NCBI GenBank assembly: GCA_019420275.1
Contig: JAHZHN010000030.1
Span: 1-5,028, forward strand
DNA: 5,028 nt
Origin: Clostridiales bacterium
GTDB lineage: Bacteria > Bacillota > Clostridia > Lachnospirales > Lachnospiraceae
Direction: 5' to 3'
This document shows positions 1 to 5,028 of the stretch, piece after piece. The position numbers and the translations under genes are program-made. The number at the start of each line of letters is the position of its first letter. Positions within the stretch are counted from its first letter, which is position 1. Under the pieces are notes generated by a model that worked only from the letters and a program-made list of their open reading frames with translations, did no database searches and was not told the DNA's origin.

Positions 1-48
1 ACCGCCGCAACATGGTAGATGTAAAAAGTATCGCTATCTAACCCCAGC
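1..48. other. Unidentified DNA flanking the broken recombinase gene
   Basis: This short stretch does not continue the serine recombinase in any minus-strand reading frame. The matching frame hits TAG at 34-36, and neither other frame gives the conserved continuation expected after the SG-x-NF motif (normally a D/N-R-P-G-F-like stretch). On the plus strand, a frame entering from the left edge reads RRNMVDVKSIAI and stops with TAA at 39-41. It could be the extreme C-terminus of a neighbouring gene, but it is far too short to identify. The stretch may be the end of an inserted element, a deletion junction or host flank. The window ends before this can be decided. Confidence 0.35.
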
Positions 49-225
49 AAAATTCACACCCGAAAAACCATCATCCGTAAAATGTCGAATGTTACCGAAC
101 CCATTTCTACGGGCATAATCTTCCAAGTATTTCTTTTGATTGATAATTGAATTTGACTCGCCAGTAAGGTCATCATCCCTTGATAAACGCTCATAAAGTG
201 CAGTAATTTTTGAAGTCCTTGACAT
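34..225 (-). pseudogene. Large serine recombinase, N-terminal fragment (truncated)
   Basis: The 63-residue product is the start of a resolvase-type catalytic domain of a large serine recombinase, the enzyme class that integrates and excises many Clostridia ICEs (TnpX-like). The N-terminus reads ITALYERLSRDDD, with the expected catalytic serine at residue 15 next to Arg13 and Arg16. It is followed by the family-typical G-E-S-N-S-I-I-N-Q-K stretch (22-31) and the D-D-G-F-S-G-x-N-F motif (about 51-59). Homology stops abruptly after that Phe, and four foreign residues lead to a stop. Full-length members have roughly 500-600 residues, so the rest of the catalytic domain and the whole DNA-binding part are missing. 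The start is well supported: AAAGGAGGTT (232-241) lies 6 nt upstream of the ATG. No frame shows the continuation, so a simple frameshift is unlikely. The fragment should be inactive alone. Confidence 0.85.
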
Positions 226-261
226 TCTCTTAACCTCCTTTCGTTATGTATTCTTGCAATT

Positions 262-286
262 TAAAAAGGACGATGTTTATCGTCCT
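262..286 (-). terminator. Terminator-like hairpin in recombinase leader
   Basis: The arms AGGACGAT (267-274) and ATCGTCCT (279-286) are perfectly complementary over 8 bp with a 4-nt loop. Read on the minus strand, the stem is followed at once by TTTTT (262-266) and more A/T, which is the form of an intrinsic terminator. It sits only about 20 nt upstream of the recombinase ribosome binding site. It therefore either insulates the recombinase from upstream transcription or acts as an attenuator that must be read through for expression. The stem is short, so efficiency is uncertain. Confidence 0.6.
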
Positions 287-290
287 GTTA

Positions 291-325
291 AAGTATAGCC
301 CTCTGGTACAAATTTTACTATACTT
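291..325. repeat. Inverted repeat in recombinase leader
   Basis: AAGTATAG (291-298) and CTATACTT (318-325) are a perfect 8-bp inverted repeat separated by 19 nt. It lies in the AT-rich region upstream of the serine recombinase and next to the terminator-like hairpin. On the minus strand the two arms contain TATAGT and TATACT, both of which resemble a -10 box, but neither has a good -35 box at normal spacing. It could be a two-site operator for a regulator, or the first of two successive RNA hairpins in the leader. The sequence alone does not decide. Confidence 0.4.
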
Positions 326-366
326 ATTGTCGTTTCAAAAACATATGTCCAAACTACTTTCTTACT

Positions 367-406
367 AAAAAAAAGCCTAGAAGAGACATTTTCTCTTCTA
401 AGCCTT
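367..406 (-). terminator. Terminator of the ArdC-TTRAP operon
   Basis: A strong stem is formed by TAGAAGAGA (378-386) and TCTCTTCTA (392-400), 9 bp around a 5-nt loop. It extends outward through mismatches with further pairs between AAGC and GCCTT. On the minus strand it is followed by eight T (complement of A367-A374). It lies about 80 nt after the stop codon of the 96-residue gene, the last gene of the minus-strand cluster, and so is the natural 3' end of that operon. Confidence 0.75.
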
Positions 407-443
407 ATTACTTTATCACAGAATACTTTTTGCTTTCATTTTT

Positions 444-467
444 CCTCATGGTCATGAGGCTTTTTTT
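444..467 (+). terminator. Hairpin with plus-strand T-run (antisense-side terminator)
   Basis: CCTCATG (444-450) and CATGAGG (453-459) form a near-perfect palindrome; in RNA this is probably six pairs around a GGTC tetraloop. It is followed on the plus strand by C and then seven T (461-467), the form of an intrinsic terminator for rightward transcription. No rightward gene is visible inside the window, so it would stop transcripts entering from beyond the left edge before they run antisense into the minus-strand operon. On the minus strand no T-run follows the stem. Confidence 0.5.
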
Positions 468-481
468 GTTTAAATCGTGTC

Positions 482-772
482 TTATGAATCATCCGACTTC
501 TCCTCACGTGCTATTTGAATTGTTTCTAATGCTTTCTGAATTCGTTCCTTTGCATAAGGAGGTCTTAAATTCAATGATAACCGTCCCTTTTGGATTATAT
601 AGGTTTCACTCCCTTCTTTTGTTGAGTTGCTTAGATAGCAGCATTCCGGATATCTCTCTGCAAAATTCTTTAGTCGTTTCTGTAATCCCTGATTAAATGT
701 ATAGACACTATAATATCGATCTTCTTCATTTGTCAGGATAATCGTTTCTTTCTCATACTTTGACAGTTTCAT
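482..772 (-). CDS. Conserved small ICE protein, unknown function
   Basis: This 96-residue soluble protein has no signal peptide or membrane segment. From memory, its N-terminus (MKLSKYEKETII, then an acidic N-E-E-D stretch) and the Y-T-x-N-x-x-L-x-x-R-L pattern (24-34) resemble a small protein often seen beside antirestriction and relaxase genes in Tn1549-like ICEs of Clostridia; its function is unknown to me. The middle holds RYPECCYL with adjacent cysteines (44-45), and residues 58-71 (TYIIQKGRLSLNLR) look like a beta-strand pair leading into PPY. The C-terminal third is a charged helix. The start is supported by a purine-rich AGGAGGAGAGGA (781-792), its last GAGGA ending 8 nt before the ATG. 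It begins 5 nt after the upstream stop, so it is probably translated as the last gene of the operon. No role is claimed. Confidence 0.8.
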   Translation of the reverse strand: MKLSKYEKETIILTNEEDRYYSVYTFNQGLQKRLKNFAERYPECCYLSNSTKEGSETYIIQKGRLSLNLRPPYAKERIQKALETIQIAREEKSDDS

Positions 773-777
773 AGCAT

Positions 778-1653
778 CTATCCTCTCCTCCTTTCCATAT
801 CCTGCTCCAAATATCTCGGTACCGGTTTTCCAGATTTCACAGCGATTGCAATCTGTTTTTCCCGTAATCTCTTGATTACTGACTCTCTTTTCTTTGGTTT
901 CTTTTTTGAGGATTGGTATAGCTTCTGTGCCGGCTTTCTTTCCACACTTTTCTCTTCTGCATTTTTTAGATTATTTACCTGGCCATCCACCATATTATAG
1001 TTTTCTTCTGTTCCGGATTCCCAGCTTCTCTCATAAGTCCCATTCTCAAAAAATTTCTGATAATGTTCCAGCCTTTCTTTATATTTTTGATATTCCTGTT
1101 CCCTTTGTTCCGGTGTTTTCATAAGCTCATGGAGTTTCTGTTTGGTTTTTTCATCAAATCCATTCTTACATTCCTCCATGATCATCTTCCCATAACTGTC
1201 TAAGATGATATAGGCAACCTGCCTGTGATATTCCTGATGCTCCATGAGATAAAACTGTTTTCCATCAATGATGATATCATCCGTAGCCATCCAATTTCCC
1301 GGCTTTCCACTAATGCGATAATTTTCCGTATCCAACGTGACCAATGTACCTGACGGGTTTAATCGGATGAACCCTGATAAAAGCTGTGGATAGTCTTCAT
1401 TGACATAATAACAATGGATTTCCCCATTCTGATTCAGTACAAGCACATCACTGACTTCACAAGACTCTTTCATGCGTTTCCATAAAGCAATTGCACTCTC
1501 CCCCGCCAATAATGGCCTGAGATCCATCTGCCGGTAATATTCAATCCTTATCGCAAGTTTCCTGCTTACCGCTTCCTGATAGGAAAGGTGCCAAAGGTCT
1601 CTCCCTTCCGAGTGACGGTCTACTCGGTAAACTGCAAATTGATCATTCTTCAT
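778..1653 (-). CDS. YodL-type ICE accessory protein with basic tail
   Basis: The 291-residue cytoplasmic protein has three parts. Residues about 5-97 form a YodL/DUF4316-like module that starts QFAVYRVDR and ends with SDVLVLNQNGEIHCYYV; the same layout (S-D-V, then N-Q-N-G, then an aromatic-V strand) occurs in the 649-residue protein of this operon. Residues about 103-179 (T-L-D-T-E-N-Y, then a D-D-I-I-I-D-G-K-Q-F-Y-L-M-E-H core) resemble a large-polyvalent-protein-associated domain (perhaps LPD28, from memory). The rest is a charged helix and a strongly basic tail ending SGKPVPRYLEQDMERRRG, a pattern I recall from ICE proteins of this class. The molecular role is unknown; nucleic-acid contact by the tail is an inference. 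An ORF could begin at 1662, but that ATG abuts GGAGG with no spacing. The ATG at 1651-1653 has 9 nt spacing and is chosen here, giving an 11-nt overlap with the TTRAP gene. Confidence 0.85.
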   Translation of the reverse strand: MKNDQFAVYRVDRHSEGRDLWHLSYQEAVSRKLAIRIEYYRQMDLRPLLAGESAIALWKRMKESCEVSDVLVLNQNGEIHCYYVNEDYPQLLSGFIRLNPSGTLVTLDTENYRISGKPGNWMATDDIIIDGKQFYLMEHQEYHRQVAYIILDSYGKMIMEECKNGFDEKTKQKLHELMKTPEQREQEYQKYKERLEHYQKFFENGTYERSWESGTEENYNMVDGQVNNLKNAEEKSVERKPAQKLYQSSKKKPKKRESVIKRLREKQIAIAVKSGKPVPRYLEQDMERRRG

Positions 1654-1903
1654 AAGCATCATCCTCCAGGTTATTCAGATAACGATTCAGATCCAGGGAA
1701 TAATAATATTTATCTTCGATCATCTGTAACTTACTGATTGCAGAGGCAATCGTTTCCAGCAGATCGTCTTCCAATGGATCTTCTTTCGCTTCTTCTAATG
1801 CCTCTAAGGTATCCTTCAAAATATCTATCGTATCTTTTCTTGTGTTTTCGTGGAAAAGAGCCACAACCGTCAATTCATCTTCTTCAAATGTTACTTTACT
1901 CAT
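1643..1903 (-). CDS. TTRAP-family putative transposon-transfer assisting protein
   Basis: This 86-residue acidic protein matches the pattern of the TTRAP family (putative transposon-transfer assisting protein), small proteins encoded in conjugative transposons. Visible hallmarks are the N-terminal F-x-x-x-E-L-x-x-V-A-L-F-x-x-x-x-R-x-x-x-I segment (6-27), an acidic helix, the I-x-x-A-I-x-K-L helix (51-60), and the D-x-x-Y-Y-x-L-D-L motif (63-72) before an acidic end. The family name rests on where these genes occur; no biochemical activity is established to my knowledge. There is no signal peptide or transmembrane segment. The start overlaps the stop of the ArdC-like gene in an ATGA (1900-1903), and GGAGG (1914-1918) lies 10 nt upstream, so translational coupling is likely. 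Its 3' end overlaps the next gene by 11 nt, so it is embedded in a tightly packed operon. Confidence 0.85.
   Translation of the reverse strand: MSKVTFEEDELTVVALFHENTRKDTIDILKDTLEALEEAKEDPLEDDLLETIASAISKLQMIEDKYYYSLDLNRYLNNLEDDAYEE
1663..1667 (-). promoter_or_regulatory. Ribosome binding site deciding the 291-residue start
   Basis: GGAGG on the minus strand lies inside the end of the TTRAP coding region. Three in-frame ATGs follow, at 1660-1662, 1657-1659 and 1651-1653, with spacings of 0, 3 and 9 nt. Only the last is normally spaced, so it is the preferred start. Confidence 0.65.
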
Positions 1904-3849
1904 AAGCTCATATCCTCCCTTCTTTTTTGAGATTTGGTTTTCTGTATCTCTCCTTTTTCTTCTTTTGGTCTGGTTTTCTCTACATTCAGTGGCTTTTCCT
2001 CGATATATTGTTCTACACGTTTCAGGGCTTCCTGCACCAACTTGTTCTCCCTGTAAAATGGTATGGAATCTAAGATCTCTCTTTGTGATCTTCCGGCAAC
2101 CATCAGATCCATCATTCCGTCATAATCACCGCCTTCCTGCAGGTTAAAACCAACAGATTTGAGCCCATTCATTCGTTCTGCAGGTATCTTCTCATACGCT
2201 TCTAAAGCTTCCGGCAAAGTAAGATCATGATGAACTTCTCCTAATACCGGAAACTCTGAACATTCTGCCGCATAGAAACTGATACAACTCGTTTGCTCTA
2301 AGATATCCTTTTTCTGAATGTCACTTTCCATTCCGAGTATCTTTTTTCTCTCTTCTACAAAATCCGGAAGTTCCTGGAATCCAAAGCGATCCACAAAATA
2401 TGCTTTCATATCCCCATTCTGATTCATGATCACAACATCACTGACAGACAGGGAGTGTGCCTTATAATCAGCCGGTGGATCATCATTAAAAATACTGTAA
2501 ACTGCATTCATATCTTCATTTGGCAGATACAGGCTGGAATAAACACATCGATACTGATCAGCAGTTATCGTGATCCCTTTTTCCTGCAAGTCTTCCATCC
2601 CCACAAATAATTGATCTCTTCCTGTTCCATTTTCATCTAAATGATAGATTGAGAGCCTGCATTCTTTCCTTGTAAACATCATTTCTTCAAAACTATGTTC
2701 AAACCGTTCCGGATATATTACTCGCTCTACACGTTCTTTCTGGATTGGATCTCCTTTTTCTATGATAGCTTCTACCCATCGTTCCACTTCATTCCAGGAT
2801 TTTGCAAATAAATGTCCCTGCATCCTATGGGTGCCATCCGGAATAAACTGCAGATGTTGAGAATTGCTTTCTTCTTTTGCAAAACGGTATCCGGCAGCTT
2901 CTACGGCAGCAATTAATTTCTCTTGTTTCTGTTCCAGCATCATTTCTATTTTTTCTGTCAGTTCATCGATCATTTCTCCTGCTGTCTTACGGATCACATC
3001 CATAGAGGCTTTCAGTTCTCTCATTTCTTTTCCACTGCTCCAACCTGCAATATACGGAAAACTGTATTCTGACGTATCCAGTTCAAAGGCAGAGCACACA
3101 CAATACGCGACTGACTCTGCTTCCACTTCTTTTGTCAGCCGGTCCTTCTCGATGCCCTGGCTTTCCATGATCTCCTTGTCATGTAACCTTGCATGTGCGG
3201 TTTCATGGATTGCTGTTTTTAAAGTCTGGCTCTGGCTCATATCTTTTTTGATCACGATTTCTTTATCCAGGTTGTGATAATAACCGTTTGCAGATCCTTC
3301 GATCGCATCGAATCGTATCGGTACTGGTGAGATTTCCCGGATTGCTTGCAGGAATAAGTCAAAATCTTCTACTGCCGCTGTCAGGATTTCAGGAGCAAGT
3401 GTCTGGATCGGCTCTCCTGTGGTCTGTTCAATATCAAATACTGTAATCGCCTTGAAACAAGGAAGTGTGACCTCCACCTCTTCCGTCTTTGGTTTTCCAT
3501 CCGGACCGATCACCGGTTTCTGATCCTGATCCAATACTGCCTGCTCCTTTTTCCTTTTGATCGGCGCCGGTGCGATAATGGTGATTCCCTTCTCCCCTTT
3601 TTTTACCTGTCTGCCCATAGACTGCCAGTTCCGATATCCCGTTACTAAGGTGGCATCCGGTCTTTGCATGGCGATCAACAGCGTATTATTAAAAGAATAA
3701 TTATGGAATTTTGACATGGTTTTCAAATATTCCTGATACCGTTCACTGGTAAATAATTCTGCGACTCCTGTTTCCAGGTTTTGCATGATACTGTCCATAT
3801 CTTTCCCCTGTATGGGAAGTAATTTGGTTTTTGTCAATTCTTCGCTCAT
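1900..3849 (-). CDS. ArdC-like antirestriction protein with metallopeptidase and YodL modules
   Basis: The 649-residue protein opens with an ArdC-type ssDNA-binding domain (about 22-140), seen in F-x-N-Y-S-F-N-N-x-L-L-I (48-59), the G-Y-R-N-W motif (71-75) and K-K-G-E-K-G-I (83-89). A zincin-like metallopeptidase follows: A-I-H-E-T-A-H-A-R-L-H with HExxH at 215-219, and E-V-E-A-E-S-V-A-Y (241-249), whose Glu245 is the likely third zinc ligand. Residues about 395-500 are a YodL-type module (SVSDVVIMNQNGDMKAYFV). Residues about 520-615 look like another large-polyvalent-protein-associated domain, with A-Y-E-K-I-P-A-E-R-M-N-G. A basic tail ends the protein. Proteins with the ArdC N-domain bind single-stranded DNA and protect incoming conjugative DNA from restriction; whether this one does is inference, and its protease substrate is unknown. 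The catalytic motif looks intact. The start has GAGG (3856-3859) 6 nt upstream. It heads the four-gene cluster, with a terminator only about 22 nt before its ATG. Confidence 0.92.
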   Translation of the reverse strand: MSEELTKTKLLPIQGKDMDSIMQNLETGVAELFTSERYQEYLKTMSKFHNYSFNNTLLIAMQRPDATLVTGYRNWQSMGRQVKKGEKGITIIAPAPIKRKKEQAVLDQDQKPVIGPDGKPKTEEVEVTLPCFKAITVFDIEQTTGEPIQTLAPEILTAAVEDFDLFLQAIREISPVPIRFDAIEGSANGYYHNLDKEIVIKKDMSQSQTLKTAIHETAHARLHDKEIMESQGIEKDRLTKEVEAESVAYCVCSAFELDTSEYSFPYIAGWSSGKEMRELKASMDVIRKTAGEMIDELTEKIEMMLEQKQEKLIAAVEAAGYRFAKEESNSQHLQFIPDGTHRMQGHLFAKSWNEVERWVEAIIEKGDPIQKERVERVIYPERFEHSFEEMMFTRKECRLSIYHLDENGTGRDQLFVGMEDLQEKGITITADQYRCVYSSLYLPNEDMNAVYSIFNDDPPADYKAHSLSVSDVVIMNQNGDMKAYFVDRFGFQELPDFVEERKKILGMESDIQKKDILEQTSCISFYAAECSEFPVLGEVHHDLTLPEALEAYEKIPAERMNGLKSVGFNLQEGGDYDGMMDLMVAGRSQREILDSIPFYRENKLVQEALKRVEQYIEEKPLNVEKTRPKEEKGEIQKTKSQKRREDMSL

Positions 3850-3871
3850 TCATTTCCTCTCTTTCTCTTTT

Positions 3872-3907
3872 AAAAAATCCCCCATACAGCCGTGTGTATG
3901 AGGGATT
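3872..3907 (-). terminator. Strong terminator between DUF5688 gene and ardC-like gene
   Basis: The segments 3876-3888 and 3895-3907 pair over 13 positions. The single C/A mismatch (3882/3901) becomes a G-U wobble in the minus-strand transcript. Complement of A3872-A3877 supplies a T-run directly after the G-rich arm. It lies about 30 nt after the DUF5688 stop codon and would end that transcript. The next gene starts only 22 nt beyond the T-run, too little room for a separate full promoter. The operon must therefore be expressed by read-through, by initiation upstream of or within the hairpin, or by another mechanism. The remainder of the gap (3908-3938) has a TATAAC but no convincing -35. Confidence 0.8.
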
Positions 3908-3938
3908 CCCATCTTATTGTTATACGGACTCTACACTT

Positions 3939-4994
3939 CTATAATTCCATAGCATGTTTCTTTGGTTTTGGATGCTCCATCTTCTGCTCTTTTCCGGTAT
4001 GTTCATTTTTATCAAGCTTGGCTGCCTTTTCTTTCTGACGCTCTGCAAATTTATCTGCCCTTTCAAATACCCGGTCTTTCACATCATAATGATAGACATG
4101 ATCGGAAAGTCGTTCTTCCGGAGCGACTTCATTTTCATTGATCGTCTGGACCATATCCTCCAGAACCCGGTAATCAAATGCTCCATTATCCGGAATGACT
4201 AATGTTTCATGAGTGGAAGAAGGCAGAATAAAAAAGTTTCCCTGAAAGCCTTCCCCGATCTGATCCATTACTTCCGGATAAAAAATCACACCTGCTCCAC
4301 CTACTGTCTGTGAGTTCGTTACAATAAACATCGGATTCTCACTTCCCATTCCATTTGAGATAACTTCTGCAATACTCTGAACAGATTCATCTTTCAGAAT
4401 TGTTTCTGGTCCCATTCCCATAAGCTGCTCGATCATACTTCCCATTACCATCACATGGATGGGTCTGACATTCGGACTGTTTTCCATAGCATCTGCATGA
4501 AGCTGTTCCTCACTGATCCCATAACGCTTTAAAATATCATTCGTGATCGTCGTAGAACCCACCCCAATATCATCAATGCGGATGGCAAGATGATAGGTAA
4601 TTGCCAGATCTTCTCTCATCTGGTGAGGTACGTTCTGCAGCATTTCTTCATTTTTTTCTGCTGAAGATACGCGGATGAACAGCTTATCCTTTGCAGTCTC
4701 ATATTCTGTGATGCTCTTCGGATCAAACTGTTCCGGTGCATCAAGCACCAGCTCCGTAATATTTCTCAAAATGTTTTCCATAGAATTCTGTGGATCTGAC
4801 TGGAACATTTCGTATAACTGATTCAGGTTAAAGGTCGGCGCGATTACCTGATTTTCTTTTAAGACCGTGATTCCGAGATAATTCTCATTTAATTTCTTTA
4901 TCTCTTCGATTTTTACCTGGGCACCTTCATATTCAATCGGAAGAAACTGTTTGATTCTTCCCTTTACTTCGTCAACAAATTGATTAAATTCCAT
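3939..4994 (-). CDS. DUF5688 family protein
   Basis: The 351-residue protein has no signal peptide or membrane segment. It matches my recollection of the DUF5688 family, common in Lachnospiraceae genomes and their mobile elements. Supporting segments in order are an N-terminal F-x-x-F-V-x-x-V-K opening; a V-L-K-E-N-Q-V-I-A-P-T strand (44-54); R-E-D-L-A-I-T-Y-H (127-135); a D-I-L-K-R-Y-G-I-S-E-E-Q-L-H stretch (153-166); a core F-F-I-L-P-S-S-T-H-E-T-L-V-I-P (254-268); and E-V-A-P-E-E-R-L-S-D-H-V-Y-x-Y-D (289-304). The biochemical function is unknown to me. Residues 182-217 are unusually rich in Met and Gly, and about the last 38 residues are a Lys/Glu-rich, probably disordered tail. The start is well supported by AGGAGG (5003-5008) 8 nt upstream. 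It has its own terminator downstream, so it belongs to the transcription unit entering from the right. Confidence 0.88.
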   Translation of the reverse strand: MEFNQFVDEVKGRIKQFLPIEYEGAQVKIEEIKKLNENYLGITVLKENQVIAPTFNLNQLYEMFQSDPQNSMENILRNITELVLDAPEQFDPKSITEYETAKDKLFIRVSSAEKNEEMLQNVPHQMREDLAITYHLAIRIDDIGVGSTTITNDILKRYGISEEQLHADAMENSPNVRPIHVMVMGSMIEQLMGMGPETILKDESVQSIAEVISNGMGSENPMFIVTNSQTVGGAGVIFYPEVMDQIGEGFQGNFFILPSSTHETLVIPDNGAFDYRVLEDMVQTINENEVAPEERLSDHVYHYDVKDRVFERADKFAERQKEKAAKLDKNEHTGKEQKMEHPKPKKHAMEL

Positions 4995-5028
4995 ATTTTA
5001 TTCCTCCTATTTTCTCTTATTTTTCTTC

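Noticed and set aside
1..48. Group II intron 5' end at the recombinase junction
   Set aside because: The minus-strand sequence after the break begins GCTGGGG, not the GTGYG typical of group II intron starts.
34..60. Simple frameshift as the cause of recombinase truncation
   Set aside because: None of the three minus-strand frames left of position 49 gives the conserved recombinase continuation.
289..325. Sigma-A promoter for the recombinase using TATACT or TATAGT as -10
   Set aside because: Neither has a recognisable -35 box at about 17 nt, so only the inverted repeat is reported.
324..344. 6-residue minus-strand leader peptide MFLKRQ before the recombinase
   Set aside because: It has no credible ribosome binding site. 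It was considered because of the attenuator-like leader, but such a tiny frame is expected by chance.
408..455. 15-residue minus-strand mini-ORF MTMRKNESKKYSVIK
   Set aside because: It begins inside the 444-459 hairpin, has no Shine-Dalgarno sequence and is too short to support.
430..696. 88-residue plus-strand open frame
   Set aside because: It runs opposite the 96-residue gene and through the terminator hairpin, with shadow-like Leu/Phe/Ser-rich composition.
894..1124. 76-residue plus-strand open frame, and a similar one at 3954-4202
   Set aside because: Both are reverse shadows of Lys/Glu-rich coding DNA, which yields Phe/Leu/Ser-rich antisense frames.
1842..2147. 101-residue plus-strand open frame
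   Set aside because: It lies opposite the TTRAP gene and the end of the ArdC-like gene; both have strong family motifs and ribosome binding sites.
2864..3277. 137-residue plus-strand open frame
   Set aside because: It lies wholly opposite the well-supported ArdC-like gene, has Ser/Ile/Phe-rich shadow composition and shows no family motif.

Overview
The window looks like the edge of an integrative and conjugative element (ICE) of the broad Tn916/Tn1549/CTn kind from a gut Firmicute, most likely a Lachnospiraceae or related Clostridia. The reasons are the moderately AT-rich DNA, the strong AGGAGG-type ribosome binding sites, and a gene set typical of such elements: a DUF5688 protein, an ArdC/metallopeptidase protein with a YodL module, a TTRAP protein, a second YodL-type protein and a large serine recombinase. 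Family names come from recognising motifs by eye; no database search was possible.

Every convincing gene lies on the minus strand, so transcription runs from high to low coordinates. From the right: a DUF5688-family gene (3939-4994) ends at a strong intrinsic terminator (3872-3907). A compact four-gene cluster follows (482-3849): a 649-residue ArdC-like protein with an HETAH metalloprotease motif and a YodL module; an 86-residue TTRAP protein that overlaps it by 4 nt; a 291-residue YodL-type protein that overlaps TTRAP by 11 nt; and a 96-residue conserved small protein 5 nt further on. The cluster ends at a minus-strand terminator (367-406). A second hairpin at 444-467 has its T-run on the plus strand.

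The gap 226-481 holds these terminators plus the leader of a large serine recombinase gene: an inverted repeat (291-325) and a second terminator-like hairpin (262-286) just upstream of an excellent ribosome binding site. The recombinase (34-225) keeps only about 60 N-terminal residues, including the catalytic serine motif. It breaks at about position 48, where unrelated DNA begins, so the gene is truncated or interrupted at the left edge.

A plausible joint picture, inferred, is an ICE accessory operon that protects or assists transferred DNA in the new host (ArdC-type antirestriction, TTRAP), next to a recombination gene under leader control that is now broken. The items most worth a second look are the broken recombinase, the two terminators placed directly in front of ribosome binding sites, and the reuse of the YodL module in two genes of one operon. 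I see no RNA gene, CRISPR array or complete insertion sequence.
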